In this document: piece by piece, positions 44,249 to 53,525 of the stretch
Layout of the letters: each line of letters starts with the position of its first letter
Position numbering within the stretch: position 1 is the stretch's first letter
Origin: Phycisphaerae bacterium
Lineage (GTDB): Bacteria; Planctomycetota; Phycisphaerae; SM23-33
Direction: 5' to 3'
NCBI GenBank assembly: GCA_030745875.1
Contig: JASLNT010000019.1
Location: forward strand, 1 to 64,000
Length of the DNA stretch: 64,000 nucleotides
Notes under the pieces: generated by a model
The model's input: only the letters and a program-made list of their open reading frames with translations
What the model was told of the DNA's origin: nothing
Databases searched by the model: none
Program-made: the position numbers and the translations under genes

Positions 44249-45904
44249 CTAGAAGTCGGTCATCTTCTTCCCGCCGCTCATCGGAATAACCGATTCGGGG
44301 TCGAGACGAGCTGAATCGGTTATCTGACTTTCATGCACGTCGCCTGACTGGCCCTGAGAGCCTGCAACTCCAGCCGATCCGGGATTGGGATGGGCGGCTG
44401 GAGCCCGGTGAGTAGCCCGGTGAGCGTTGAAGGTCCACGCCCAGTCGTCCCGCCCGTTTGAATCGGCTTGCCCGATCAGCGATGTCATTTCACGGACCAT
44501 CTCCGTCATTGTCTCGGACTGCGAACTAAGCTCTTCAGCCGCAGAAGCCGACTCCTCGGCGTTTGCCGCATTGGTCTGCGTAACCTGGTCCATTTGACCC
44601 ATCGCGGTGTTGATCTGTTCGATACCCTGGGCCTGCTCACCGCTGGCGGCGGCGATTTCGGCTACGAGCGAGTTAACCTGGTTGTTGCCCTCGGCGATTT
44701 CCTGCAGGGTCTGGCTGACTTCGCGACTGGCTCCTACTCCGGCGTCGGCTTTCTGACCGGCCTCTTCGATCATCGCGGCTGTATTCTTGGCCGCTTCCGC
44801 CGATCGCAGCGCGAGGTTGCGAACTTCTTCTGCGACGACGGCGAATCCCCTGCCGGCGTCCCCGGCGCGGGCGGCTTCGACAGCCGCATTCAAAGCCAGC
44901 AGATTAGTCTGGAACGCGATCTCATCGATCACTTTGACCACTACTGCGGTTTCACTGGACGAAGCTTTAATGTCATCGATCGCCTGCACCATTCGCTGCA
45001 TGGAGCCCAGTCCGTGCTCGGCGCTGGTCCGCGCTTTATCGGCCAGTTCCTTGGCCTTGCGGGCATTATCGGCGGTCTGTTTGATCATCGACGTCATTTC
45101 TTCGACACCGCTGGTGGTTTCCTCCACCGCCGCGGCCTGTTCGCTGGCTCCCTGGGCAAGAGATTGCGAAGCAGCCGACACCTGACCGGCCGCCGAGGAG
45201 GTTTGATCGGCTCCAAGCGACAGGCTCCCGATTACACGATTGATCGGTCGCGTGATTGATCGAGTGATGAGGATCGACAGCAGGATGCCGGCGATAACGG
45301 CGAGCCCGCCTACAATGAGAGAGCTATTCAGCAAGATGCTGGAGGCCGTAACCATTGACGACATCGATTCGTCCATCTCCTTGGTTTGCGAACGAACAAA
45401 AGGCATCAGCATACTGTCCAATGTCGCAGCGTCCTTGTCGAACGCGGCCATCTGCTTGTTGCCCTCGACCGGCCCGCCTTCCATATACGCCTGAGCCATT
45501 GTCTTGCCCTTTTCATAGTAAGACATGAAGGCTCGACGGAGATCCTCCACCTGACGCAACGCCATCTGGTCGTTCTCACGATCAAACATTTCCTTGAATT
45601 TATCCAGACCCGCCAGAAACTCCCTGTAGTGTGTCTCTGCAAATCTAAAACCATCGTCCAGACCGTCCTGTCCGCGTGTGGCTGACACGTCGCTGAGGAA
45701 CTGCTGCACCTGCACCACATCGACCTTCATCTCCATGGCGAGTGCGGCGAAGACGGCGCTTTCACTCTGAGTGAGGATCGCTCTTTCCTTGACGTGATCC
45801 GTAGCGAGAAAGACTCCCGCCATAACGCACGCCAAAATGAAGATCTGCAAACCAAATCCATAACGAAGCTTCGTCGCCAATGTCATTCTTCTCTCATTGC
45901 TCAT
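44249..45904 (-). CDS. Methyl-accepting chemotaxis protein with a four-helix-bundle sensor
   Basis: 551 residues from ATG 45904, with AAAGGAGAG upstream (GTG 45907 is also possible). Two membrane helices (about 15-35 and 190-215) enclose a helical periplasmic domain of four-helix-bundle type. The cytoplasmic part has a short linker starting ITRSITRP and then the signalling hairpin, whose tip [20 protein letters not shown] binds CheA/CheW. Methylation-type Glu/Gln pairs such as [10 protein letters not shown] flank it. The C-terminus after about 490 is a flexible tail ending KKMTDF, which could serve as a CheR/CheD tether, though it is not the classic pentapeptide. Ligand unknown. Confidence 0.93.
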   Translation of the reverse strand: MSNERRMTLATKLRYGFGLQIFILACVMAGVFLATDHVKERAILTQSESAVFAALAMEMKVDVVQVQQFLSDVSATRGQDGLDDGFRFAETHYREFLAGLDKFKEMFDRENDQMALRQVEDLRRAFMSYYEKGKTMAQAYMEGGPVEGNKQMAAFDKDAATLDSMLMPFVRSQTKEMDESMSSMVTASSILLNSSLIVGGLAVIAGILLSILITRSITRPINRVIGSLSLGADQTSSAAGQVSAASQSLAQGASEQAAAVEETTSGVEEMTSMIKQTADNARKAKELADKARTSAEHGLGSMQRMVQAIDDIKASSSETAVVVKVIDEIAFQTNLLALNAAVEAARAGDAGRGFAVVAEEVRNLALRSAEAAKNTAAMIEEAGQKADAGVGASREVSQTLQEIAEGNNQVNSLVAEIAAASGEQAQGIEQINTAMGQMDQVTQTNAANAEESASAAEELSSQSETMTEMVREMTSLIGQADSNGRDDWAWTFNAHRATHRAPAAHPNPGSAGVAGSQGQSGDVHESQITDSARLDPESVIPMSGGKKMTDF

Positions 45905-45938
45905 CACGATCTCTCTCCTTTAAGAGTTTCCGGGAACT

Positions 45939-46436
45939 CTAGTCGTTGATTGTCTCGGCCGTTGCGACATCGGCCGCTGTCAGCACCTTCTCCACGTTCA
46001 ACAGAATCGTCACCCGCCCCGACGTCTTGGCCAGGCCCAGGATTAAGCTCGTATCGACCTGGCGTCCAAGCGAGGGCGTATCCTCAATGTCTCCACCGGG
46101 CACATCGAGCACTTCCGAGACACTGTCTACGATGAGGCCCACCTCGACATCATTGACGCGTACTATCACGATAACCGGCGGTTGCGTTGTCTCGGGTTGT
46201 TCCAGCGCGAACCGCAAATGCAGGTCAATCGCGGGGATCACTCGCCCGCGGAGATTCAACACCCCCCGGACATGCGGCGGAGTGCGGGGCACGGTTGTCA
46301 AAGCCTGCATGGGGATGATCTCACGGACCTTGAGTATTTCCAGGCCGTACTCCTCGGCTCCGAGGCGAAAGAGGAGATACTTGCCCGCCAACGGGTTCTC
46401 CAGTGTTGGTTCGCTTAATGTCGCCTGCTGTGTCAT
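45939..46436 (-). CDS. cheW: CheW, coupling protein
   Basis: 165 residues from ATG 46436, with AAGGA nine bases upstream; the ATG at 46454 lacks a site. The double SH3-like CheW fold is clear: KYLLFRLGAEEYGLEILKV, VRGVLNLRGRVIPAIDL and VDSVSEVLDVP. It links the MCP to the CheA kinase. It lies between cheA and the MCP gene in the operon, with gaps of 27 and 34 bp. Confidence 0.94.
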   Translation of the reverse strand: MTQQATLSEPTLENPLAGKYLLFRLGAEEYGLEILKVREIIPMQALTTVPRTPPHVRGVLNLRGRVIPAIDLHLRFALEQPETTQPPVIVIVRVNDVEVGLIVDSVSEVLDVPGGDIEDTPSLGRQVDTSLILGLAKTSGRVTILLNVEKVLTAADVATAETIND

Positions 46437-46463
46437 GTTGGTTGTTCCTTCCATATCGCCGGA

Positions 46464-48554
46464 TCATGCTGCTCTTGTATTTGTGTGTCCCGCCTGCTCC
46501 ATCGCCAAAGCCACGATACTGTCGGGGTCGAGGATCAGACCCACGCGCCCGTCGCCCAGAATGGCTCCTCCCGCGGTCTCTTTGGAGCCTTGCAGCGCCT
46601 TGCCCAGAGACTTGATAACCGCCTGCCGATGGCCCAGGAGGTCGTCGACCATTAGCGCACAACGCTTACCACGTCCGGAGATCACAATGGCAAGGGCCTC
46701 GGACGGATTGACAATCGCACCGTCCACACCCAGAAGACGATGGAGACGGAAAAGGGGCAAGATTTCGTCGCGGTACATGACCAATTCATCTGAACCCGCC
46801 GTCGACGAGACGCTCTCCGGAGTCGGGCGGAAGGCCCGTTCAATCGCGATCATCGGCAGGAGATACTCCTCGGGACCGACCCGAACCGCCATCACGTCGG
46901 TAATCGCCAGAGTAAGCGGAAGCGAGATGGTGAATATCGCGCCCTGTCCGGGCTCCGAGGCGACCTCGACGCGACCATGCAACGATGCTATGTTCCGATT
47001 AACGACATCCATACCGACCCCGCGCCCGGAAACTTCCGTAACGCATCCGGCGGTCGTGAATCCCGGTTCGAAGATCAGTGCAAATAACTCGGAGTCGGGC
47101 GGCTGGGCATCGGGTTCGACTAGTCCGGATTCGACGGCCTTGGCGATAATCTGCTCACGGTTCAGACCGCGCCCGTCGTCTCGAAGTTCGATTTGGACTC
47201 GCCCGGCGGAGTGACACGCCGACAAATGGATCGTTCCATTGGCGGCTTTTCCGGCTCTGGTGCGATCGTCCGGAGATTCTATTCCGTGGTCGATCGCGTT
47301 GCGTATCATGTGAATCAGCGGGTCGGTCAGCGCCTCGACCATGTGCCTGTCGATCTCGGTGTCTTCGCCGACTGTGGCAAGTTGGACATTCTTGCCCTCG
47401 CTGCGAGCCAGTTCGCGAACGGCCCGTGAGACTTTCTGAAACGTGGATCGCAGGGGCACCATACGCATTGCGGTGGCCAGTTCCTGCAACTCCCGGACAA
47501 TCTTCCCCGCTTGTCGAACAGATCGTCCGAGGCGCTCCTGATTGCCGCCAACCACCGCCGGATCCTGTGAGATCATCGAATGGGCGATCACCAGCTCACC
47601 GACCATATTGACCAAGCTGTCCAGGCGGTCGATTGTCACCCGAACGCTCTCGTCGGAGACAGGGCCCGGGGCTTGTCGCGGGGTTTCAGTCTTGGGAGAC
47701 TCCTCAACGGACGCCGGTTCCGAATCACCAGTGATTTGAGGCTCTTCGATCGTGAGAGGCTGCGAGATCGACGTTGCAGCGCAGGGTTCCACGCTGTCCG
47801 CTGAAACTGACAGATCGTCAATAAGTTCACACAGACCCAATGGAAGTGGGATAACCTGTCCGGGCACGGCGCCGTCCAGGGCGCCCGACATGTCCTTGAG
47901 CATATCGCAGGTTCGGAAGACCAGGTCGGCGTACCGACCAGTCAGCACGATCCCGCCGTCACGGGCCTCGGTGAGCAGATTCTCCGCCAGATGAGACAAT
48001 GTCTGTATGGGCTCAACACACATGAAACCAGCGGCGCCCTTTATGGTGTGGAACGCCCGCAATATGGTGTCAACGGCCTGACCGTTCTCGCCTTGAGCCT
48101 CCAGCGACAACAACGACGCCTCGGCGTTGTCTATGTGTTCTGCGCATTCAATGGAGAACTCCTTCAGCAACTCGGCGTCAATATCATCTGAATCTGTGAG
48201 TTGAAAGCTCCCGCCACGGACCGTTACGTCCGCCGATCGGGGGTCACCAGCTTGCGTCGCTTGATGCGCCTGTTGGCCGGTGGTGTTCAGTTGCTCCGCC
48301 GCCTCCACCAGCCGACCGGCGATATCCTCCATAATCCCCGCAACATTTGATTCTGATCCGCTGCGGATACGCGATACGGCGCTCACGCCAAACTGCAACG
48401 CCTCGCAGACGGCCTTGGGCGTCTCTTCGACCAAGGCATGACGCAAGTGCAAGCCAAAGCGGCCGATGGATTCGCTGTCGTCAACAGGCGTCGACAGGGC
48501 CTCTGCAGCCAAACCCTCCAACAGACCGTAAATAACGTTGTCTTGCCTCACCAT
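46464..48554 (-). CDS. cheA: CheA, chemotaxis histidine kinase
   Basis: About 696 residues. The start is uncertain: TTG 48578, ATG 48554 or GTG 48551, with GGAGG just ahead of the last two. An N-terminal segment of about 110 residues has no clear family. The HPt domain carries AFHTIKGAAGF (His about 169). After a Pro/Glu-rich linker come the dimerisation helices (SVRVTIDRLDSLVNMVGEL), the kinase domain (N-box HMIRNAIDHGIE, G-boxes DDGRGLN and GRGVGMD) and the CheW-like regulatory domain. A P2 CheY-binding domain is not obvious. It phosphorylates CheY and CheB, and possibly the co-encoded REC-GGDEF protein 42-45 bp upstream. Confidence 0.94.
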   Translation of the reverse strand: MVRQDNVIYGLLEGLAAEALSTPVDDSESIGRFGLHLRHALVEETPKAVCEALQFGVSAVSRIRSGSESNVAGIMEDIAGRLVEAAEQLNTTGQQAHQATQAGDPRSADVTVRGGSFQLTDSDDIDAELLKEFSIECAEHIDNAEASLLSLEAQGENGQAVDTILRAFHTIKGAAGFMCVEPIQTLSHLAENLLTEARDGGIVLTGRYADLVFRTCDMLKDMSGALDGAVPGQVIPLPLGLCELIDDLSVSADSVEPCAATSISQPLTIEEPQITGDSEPASVEESPKTETPRQAPGPVSDESVRVTIDRLDSLVNMVGELVIAHSMISQDPAVVGGNQERLGRSVRQAGKIVRELQELATAMRMVPLRSTFQKVSRAVRELARSEGKNVQLATVGEDTEIDRHMVEALTDPLIHMIRNAIDHGIESPDDRTRAGKAANGTIHLSACHSAGRVQIELRDDGRGLNREQIIAKAVESGLVEPDAQPPDSELFALIFEPGFTTAGCVTEVSGRGVGMDVVNRNIASLHGRVEVASEPGQGAIFTISLPLTLAITDVMAVRVGPEEYLLPMIAIERAFRPTPESVSSTAGSDELVMYRDEILPLFRLHRLLGVDGAIVNPSEALAIVISGRGKRCALMVDDLLGHRQAVIKSLGKALQGSKETAGGAILGDGRVGLILDPDSIVALAMEQAGHTNTRAA

Positions 48555-48595
48555 CACCTCCGGGGGCGTTTGTTTCAATGCATCCGAACGTATCG

Positions 48596-49561
48596 TCAGA
48601 TAGCGCCGATCTGGTCTGTACTTGGGGCGTGATTCACGCGGTTGCGGCCTTGGGCCTTGGCTTGATACATGGCGACATCGGCGGCCCGGATCAACTCGTC
48701 GGCGTCCAGATTCTGCTCTCTGTCAGAAACCGCCACACCGCAACTTACAGACACTGACAGCGCCTGCTCTTCGTAACTGATCGGTTTGGATTCCACGGCG
48801 GTTCGGATTCTCTCAGCCACTGTCGCCGCCTCGGCACAGATGGGATCCGGCAGTACGATCAGAAACTCCTCCCCGCCGTATCGCCCTATAGTGTCATAGT
48901 CTCGCAGCGCGTTGCTCATTCTCCCGGCCACCTCCGCCAGAACCGCGTCTCCGGCGGCATGTCCGTGCGAGTCGTTAACCTGTTTGAAGCGGTCCAGATC
49001 GGCGAGAATCACGCCTATCGACGTCGAATGGCGTTCGGCGCGAGCAACCTCACAGTCAAGAGCATCGAGAATCGCGCGGCGATTCCAGAGTCCTGTCAAG
49101 GAGTCGCGAGTAGCCAGGCGCAGCAGATCATCCTGCAACTCAACAATGCGTTTGCCCGCTCTCAGGCGAGCCTTCAGTTCCCGCACATCGGTCGATTTGG
49201 TGGCGAAATCGTCGGCTCCGGCCTCCATCGCCTCCACCAGATCAGCGGTCTGCCCCTTGCCCGTCAGCATGATCAGATACGCCGGTTCGCTGGTCTTCTG
49301 CTGGCGAACGCAACGACAGAGTTCCGGCCCGTTGAGGCCTGGCATTACCCAGTCGATGATAGCCAACCTCGGAGCATTCTCCTGCCGCAGCACCTCCCAC
49401 GCCTCATCGCCGTCACACGCCGTTTCAACCTCGTAACCCCACTTCGCCACTGTTCTTGTAAGAAAACGACGCGAGAACGGATCGTCTTCGGCAATCAAGA
49501 TTCGCACAGTTTCTGCTCTTGTCCTGTGAGCCTGAGGGAAAGATGCCGCCAGGTTATTCAT
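48596..49561 (-). CDS. REC-GGDEF response regulator (diguanylate cyclase), first gene of the Che operon
   Basis: 321 residues from ATG 49561. The receiver domain (about 18-135) has AEDDPFSRR, the Asp in IIDWVMPGLNG and the Lys in DDFATKS. The GGDEF domain (about 155-310) has the intact active site RYGGEEF and, upstream, the inhibitory RDYD (RxxD) I-site. It should make cyclic di-GMP when phosphorylated and be limited by product binding. Its position at the head of the Che operon suggests that CheA drives c-di-GMP output, as in Wsp-like systems; this is inference. A 186-bp divergent region separates it from the sulfatase gene. Confidence 0.92.
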   Translation of the reverse strand: MNNLAASFPQAHRTRAETVRILIAEDDPFSRRFLTRTVAKWGYEVETACDGDEAWEVLRQENAPRLAIIDWVMPGLNGPELCRCVRQQKTSEPAYLIMLTGKGQTADLVEAMEAGADDFATKSTDVRELKARLRAGKRIVELQDDLLRLATRDSLTGLWNRRAILDALDCEVARAERHSTSIGVILADLDRFKQVNDSHGHAAGDAVLAEVAGRMSNALRDYDTIGRYGGEEFLIVLPDPICAEAATVAERIRTAVESKPISYEEQALSVSVSCGVAVSDREQNLDADELIRAADVAMYQAKAQGRNRVNHAPSTDQIGAI

Positions 49562-49747
49562 GTACTTCAGCTATAACGTTGTCGTCACGAGCTAACCCTA
49601 TCTTTAGTAAGGGATATGATCGCAAACCCAAGAAACACCGCATTACGGTCCCAGCTCCAGAACGTTTGTCTGCAAGCATCACGTCTGCTTGACGTTGTTG
49701 CATGAGTCGGCAACAATATGCGAAACTGGCGTTAAGGAATGAAATAC

Positions 49748-51346
49748 ATGATAGAATCGAGAGCAACGACACGCGGTCAGAGAATTCATACGAGACGCAA
49801 TTTCCTCAAAGCCGTCGGAGTCGGGGCGGTGGGTCTGGCGCTGAGTGGCGGAGCAAATGGCCGCCAAACCGATAAGCAATTACCGAATATAGTCTTCATC
49901 CTTGCTGATGATCTGGGGTATGGCGATATCGCCTGCTACAACCCCAAATCCAAAATTCCTACGCCCAACCTCGACAAGCTCGCCAAGCAGGGCATGCTCT
50001 TCACCGACGCGCACAGTCCGTCGACGGTGTGCACTCCGACGCGTTACAGCGTACTTACCGGACGAATGGCGTTCCGCACGGGGAAGCGAGGCGTATTTAC
50101 CGGCGTGGGCGGACCGTGCATGATCGAAAAGACGCGGCTGACGCTTCCACAAATGCTCAAGAATAAAGGTTATGCAACCGGCGGATTCGGCAAGTGGCAC
50201 ATTGGGATGACGTTCTTCGACAAGGAAGGCCAGGCCATCTGCAAGGGCGGTCTAGCCGCGGTCAAACGGGTCGACTACTCGCGCTCCATTCCCGACGCTC
50301 CGATCCATCGCGGATTCGATCAGTTCTATGGAACGGTTTCGTGCCCCACTACGGACTGGCTTTACGCATTCGTTGACGGTGATCGGGTGCCCGTTCCGCC
50401 GACGAAGATCGTCGATCGCGGTCCGCTGCCCAAACATCCGTATTCACGCGACAATCGCCCGGGAATGATCGCACCGAACTTCAATCTGGAAGAAGTCGAC
50501 CTGGTGTTCCTGAAGAAGAGCAAGCAATTCCTCGACCAGCACGTAAAGAAGAACCCGAAGAAGCCCTTCTTCCTCTACCACGCCATGCAGGCCGTTCACC
50601 TGCCTTCGTTCCCCGCCGATCAATTCAAAGGCAAAACCAAGTCCGGACCGCACGGTGATTTCATCTTCGAGATGGACTACGTGGTAGGCGAACTGTTAAA
50701 AACGCTCGATCGTCTGGGCGTAGCCGACAATACGCTGGTCATGTTCGCCAGCGACAACGGTCCGGAAGTTCCCACGGTTATCAGCATGCGTCATGATCAC
50801 AAGCACGACGGGGCGCGCCCGTGGCGAGGCGTCAAACGCGACCAGTGGGAAGGCGGACACCGAACGCCTTTCATCGTCCGCTGGCCCGGTAAAGTTAAGC
50901 CAGGCAGCAAGAGCGACCAGGTAACAAGTCTGACCGACGTAATGGCCACATGCGCCGCAGTAACAGGCTCCGACCTGCCCAACCAGGCCGCTGAGGACAG
51001 CTACAATATCCTGCCTGTACTGCTCGGAACGCAGGGCGACAAACCGGTCAGAGAGTACATGCTGCAGCAGACTATCACCCTGGCGATGTCGATCCGCCAC
51101 GGGAAGTGGAAGTACCTTGATCACAAGGGTTCGGGAGGCAATAACTACAATCGCGATGGTCGATGGGGAATGAAGCAGTACGCGTTGAAGGAGTTGGCGC
51201 CGGACGCGCCCGGACAGCTTTACAATCTGGAGACCGATCCGGGTGAAACTACGAACCTGTACTTCAAGCATCCTGAGATCGTCAAGGCGCTCAAGGCCAG
51301 GCTGGAAGAGTTCAAATCGAGCGGCCGCAGCGCACCAAAGCGTTAA
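49748..51346 (+). CDS. Tat-exported S1-family sulfatase (Cys type)
   Basis: 532 residues. ATG 49748 has AAGGA at a good distance; the ATG at 49739 overlaps that site. The twin-arginine signal is TRRNFLKAVGVGAVGLAL. The core begins NIVFILADDLGYGD, and the signature CTPTRYSVLTGRM puts the formylglycine residue at Cys95. FGKWHIG, ASDNGPE, RTPFIVRWPG and LYNLETDPGETTNL follow. It is related to but distinct from the sulfatase at 24600. It hydrolyses sulfate esters in the periplasm or outside the cell, most likely on algal or host-type glycans. It is divergent from the Che operon, with no enzyme partners beside it. Confidence 0.93.
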   Translation: MIESRATTRGQRIHTRRNFLKAVGVGAVGLALSGGANGRQTDKQLPNIVFILADDLGYGDIACYNPKSKIPTPNLDKLAKQGMLFTDAHSPSTVCTPTRYSVLTGRMAFRTGKRGVFTGVGGPCMIEKTRLTLPQMLKNKGYATGGFGKWHIGMTFFDKEGQAICKGGLAAVKRVDYSRSIPDAPIHRGFDQFYGTVSCPTTDWLYAFVDGDRVPVPPTKIVDRGPLPKHPYSRDNRPGMIAPNFNLEEVDLVFLKKSKQFLDQHVKKNPKKPFFLYHAMQAVHLPSFPADQFKGKTKSGPHGDFIFEMDYVVGELLKTLDRLGVADNTLVMFASDNGPEVPTVISMRHDHKHDGARPWRGVKRDQWEGGHRTPFIVRWPGKVKPGSKSDQVTSLTDVMATCAAVTGSDLPNQAAEDSYNILPVLLGTQGDKPVREYMLQQTITLAMSIRHGKWKYLDHKGSGGNNYNRDGRWGMKQYALKELAPDAPGQLYNLETDPGETTNLYFKHPEIVKALKARLEEFKSSGRSAPKR

Positions 51347-51484
51347 CCTCACCGATCCCTGGGCGCCGCGGGCAACTGTCGACCGGACGTAAGTTCGGTA
51401 TGCGCCAATGGTAACTCGACGTAACATCTTTTTTGCTCATTATGGGGCAAATCTCGTTATCTCCGGGCGGTTTTAGGACGATAT

Positions 51485-51495
51485 CCGTAATACGG
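51485..51495. promoter_or_regulatory. Perfect 11-bp palindrome upstream of the REC-HPt gene
   Basis: CCGTAATACGG lies 38 bp before the ATG at 51533, close to where a promoter or operator would sit. It is flanked by TAT and GTA, which extends the symmetry loosely. It could be a response-regulator binding site; there is only this one occurrence to support it. Confidence 0.3.
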
Positions 51496-51532
51496 GTAAG
51501 TGGTGTGCGGATAGGAAATCTACTGGAGAAAG

Positions 51533-52384
51533 ATGACGCCTACACCCAATCAAGAACAAGGTCGACAAACACATCACATTGATGAACAAAGACTTACCGA
51601 CCGCTCAATCGGCTGCGACCACAGGCGCGATGTTCGCATTCTCCTGGTTGAAGACAGCCGAATCAATCGTGAGGTCGCCCTCCATATTCTAAGACGCAAG
51701 CTGGGCTACACCGCAGACACCGCCTGCGACGGTAATGAAGCCCTTCAAGCCCTTGCCACGCAGGCATACGACCTCGTTCTAATGGACTGCCAGATGCCCG
51801 GCATGGATGGGTACGAAGCAACCAGAACGATCCGCGACCCCGGTTCCGATGTCCTGGATCACAAGGTGAAGATCGTCGCGATAACCGCCAACGCCATGAA
51901 GGGCGATCGTGAAAAATGCCTTCAAGCCGGAATGGACGACTACGTCACCAAACCGGTCAAGCCGCAAACGCTGGCGGATGTTATAGAGCGTAATCTGTAT
52001 GACGCGGAATCCGCACACGCCAAAGCCCCGGAGTCGACAGGCCCCAGTTGCAACACCGTTGAATCTCAATGGATCGACGATCCGGAATTGGCTGGCATTC
52101 TCGACGATTTCGTGGAAGGCCTGCCTGGAAAAGTGGCTGCGATGCGTGAGGCGTTGGCGAATAACTGCTTCGATGAAGTCCGGAGAATCGCCCATCAACT
52201 GAAAGGAGCCGGGGGAGGATACGGATATCCCGCTCTAACCGAATCGGCAAGAGGGCTGGAGAACGCAGCCCAAGCCCGATGTCCCGAAACGGCCCTGCTG
52301 GCGCTGGTCCAGTTGGGCACGCTCTGCCAAGCGGTGCAGGCCGGACACAAGGCCCACACCGTAGTTCGGGAGGACCGACCATGA
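51533..52384 (+). CDS. Receiver-HPt phosphorelay protein
   Basis: 283 residues; ATG 51533 follows GGAGAAAG. The receiver domain (about 34-150) has LLVEDSRINREV, the Asp in VLMDCQMPGMDGYEA and the Lys in YVTKPVKP. After a short linker, an HPt domain (about 185-265) carries RRIAHQLKGAGGGYGYP, whose His is the relay residue. There is no kinase core, so it must receive phosphate from another protein and could pass it on to a further receiver. Its stop overlaps the start of the following REC-GGDEF gene (ATGA), which makes that protein the obvious partner. Confidence 0.9.
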   Translation: MTPTPNQEQGRQTHHIDEQRLTDRSIGCDHRRDVRILLVEDSRINREVALHILRRKLGYTADTACDGNEALQALATQAYDLVLMDCQMPGMDGYEATRTIRDPGSDVLDHKVKIVAITANAMKGDREKCLQAGMDDYVTKPVKPQTLADVIERNLYDAESAHAKAPESTGPSCNTVESQWIDDPELAGILDDFVEGLPGKVAAMREALANNCFDEVRRIAHQLKGAGGGYGYPALTESARGLENAAQARCPETALLALVQLGTLCQAVQAGHKAHTVVREDRP

Positions 52385-53280
52385 AGATTGTAGTCATTGA
52401 CGATAGTCCCGATGCACTGGCCCTGGCTAAGGCGAGGCTGGCGAGGGAGTCTGTCGACATACTCTGCGCCAACGGTGGTAAAGCAGGTCTTGAGGTCGTC
52501 AACCGCGAGACACCGGACCTCATCCTTCTCGACGTGGACATGCCGGATATATCCGGTTTCGACGTATGCCGCATCCTGAAAAACGACCCCGATCTGCACA
52601 CAATCCCGGTGATCTTTCTTTCGGGCTCAGGCGGGCCGCAGGATAAAGTCCGCGGACTGGATCTCGGAGCGGTGGACTTTGTGACCAAACCGTTCGACGC
52701 ATTTGAACTTCGGGCGAGAGTTCGAGCCGCCCTGCGAACCAAACGCCTGCAGGATCTGTTGGGACTTCATGCGCAACTCGATCCGCTCACCGAACTATAC
52801 AACCGGCGGGCAATGACCAAACGCCTGGAACGGGAATGGGAAAGACTGCAACGCCGCGGTGGAACGCTGTCGTTTGCAATGGCCGACGTGGACCACTTCA
52901 AGCAGGTCAATGACAATTTTGGCCACAGCGCGGGCGACAGAGTTCTCCAACAAGTCGCCCAGACGCTAATCGCCCAATGTCGCCAGGTGGATCTGCCCGT
53001 CCGATACGGAGGGGAGGAGTTCGCGATTATAGTTCCCGACGAAACCGCCGAGAGCACCCGGAACCTCCTCGAACGCTGTCGGGAGTCTATCGCCGACACA
53101 CCCATAAACACCGGACACGACGAAATCAGGATTACAGTGAGTTTTGGCGTGGCTGATTCGACGGGCAGGCCTTCAACGGATGCAATAATCGAAGCGGCGG
53201 ACCAAGCGCTTTACCGCGCCAAACAAGGTGGGCGGAATCGCGTTGAGTTGGCTCAACATCCTGAACCGGCGCCCATCTGA
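52381..53280 (+). CDS. REC-GGDEF response regulator (diguanylate cyclase)
   Basis: 299 residues from ATG 52381, which overlaps the upstream stop by ATGA. The receiver domain (1-120) has IDDSPDA, the Asp in ILLDVDMPDISG and the Lys in DFVTKPFDA. The GGDEF domain (about 135-290) has an intact RYGGEEF and an RQVD I-site upstream. It should synthesise cyclic di-GMP on phosphorylation. Coupled translation with the REC-HPt protein implies a short phosphorelay ending in c-di-GMP; which histidine kinase starts it is not visible here. It has the same architecture as the protein at 48596 but only moderate similarity. Confidence 0.92.
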   Translation: MKIVVIDDSPDALALAKARLARESVDILCANGGKAGLEVVNRETPDLILLDVDMPDISGFDVCRILKNDPDLHTIPVIFLSGSGGPQDKVRGLDLGAVDFVTKPFDAFELRARVRAALRTKRLQDLLGLHAQLDPLTELYNRRAMTKRLEREWERLQRRGGTLSFAMADVDHFKQVNDNFGHSAGDRVLQQVAQTLIAQCRQVDLPVRYGGEEFAIIVPDETAESTRNLLERCRESIADTPINTGHDEIRITVSFGVADSTGRPSTDAIIEAADQALYRAKQGGRNRVELAQHPEPAPI

Positions 53281-53337
53281 CGGTTCGAAAGCAACAAACA
53301 TCAATATCGAAACCCGCCCGACATCCCACACAACTCC

Positions 53338-53475
53338 CTAGTTCAGATTCGGAGCTATGAGCTTCTTCATAGCCCCGCCCATAACATCGCCGATCAGGAA
53401 GACCGCGGCCGGTATCGCCAGGGCGGACATCACGAAAACAAGCACGCATCTTAAACGACTCCCGGACTCGTTCAT
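53338..53475 (-). CDS. Probable 45-residue single-pass membrane peptide
   Basis: The frame from ATG 53475 to TAG 53338-53340 encodes 45 residues: a short polar N-terminus (MNESGSRLR), a 20-residue hydrophobic helix (CVLVFVMSALAIPAAVFLIG) and a tail with two lysines (GGAMKKLIAPNLN). It starts 50 bp after the stop of the MT-like/PQQ gene on the same strand and could be the last cistron of that operon. The ribosome site is weak (GGAATGG-like). The clean membrane-helix composition makes chance less likely, but there is no family support. Confidence 0.4.
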   Translation of the reverse strand: MNESGSRLRCVLVFVMSALAIPAAVFLIGDVMGGAMKKLIAPNLN

Positions 53476-53525
53476 TCCAGAACTTTTCCATTCCGCTCGG
53501 ATATGTGAAGACGCGACCGGCGGGA

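Noticed and set aside
44468..45259. 263-codon + strand open frame
   Set aside because: Antisense to the conserved signalling region of the MCP.
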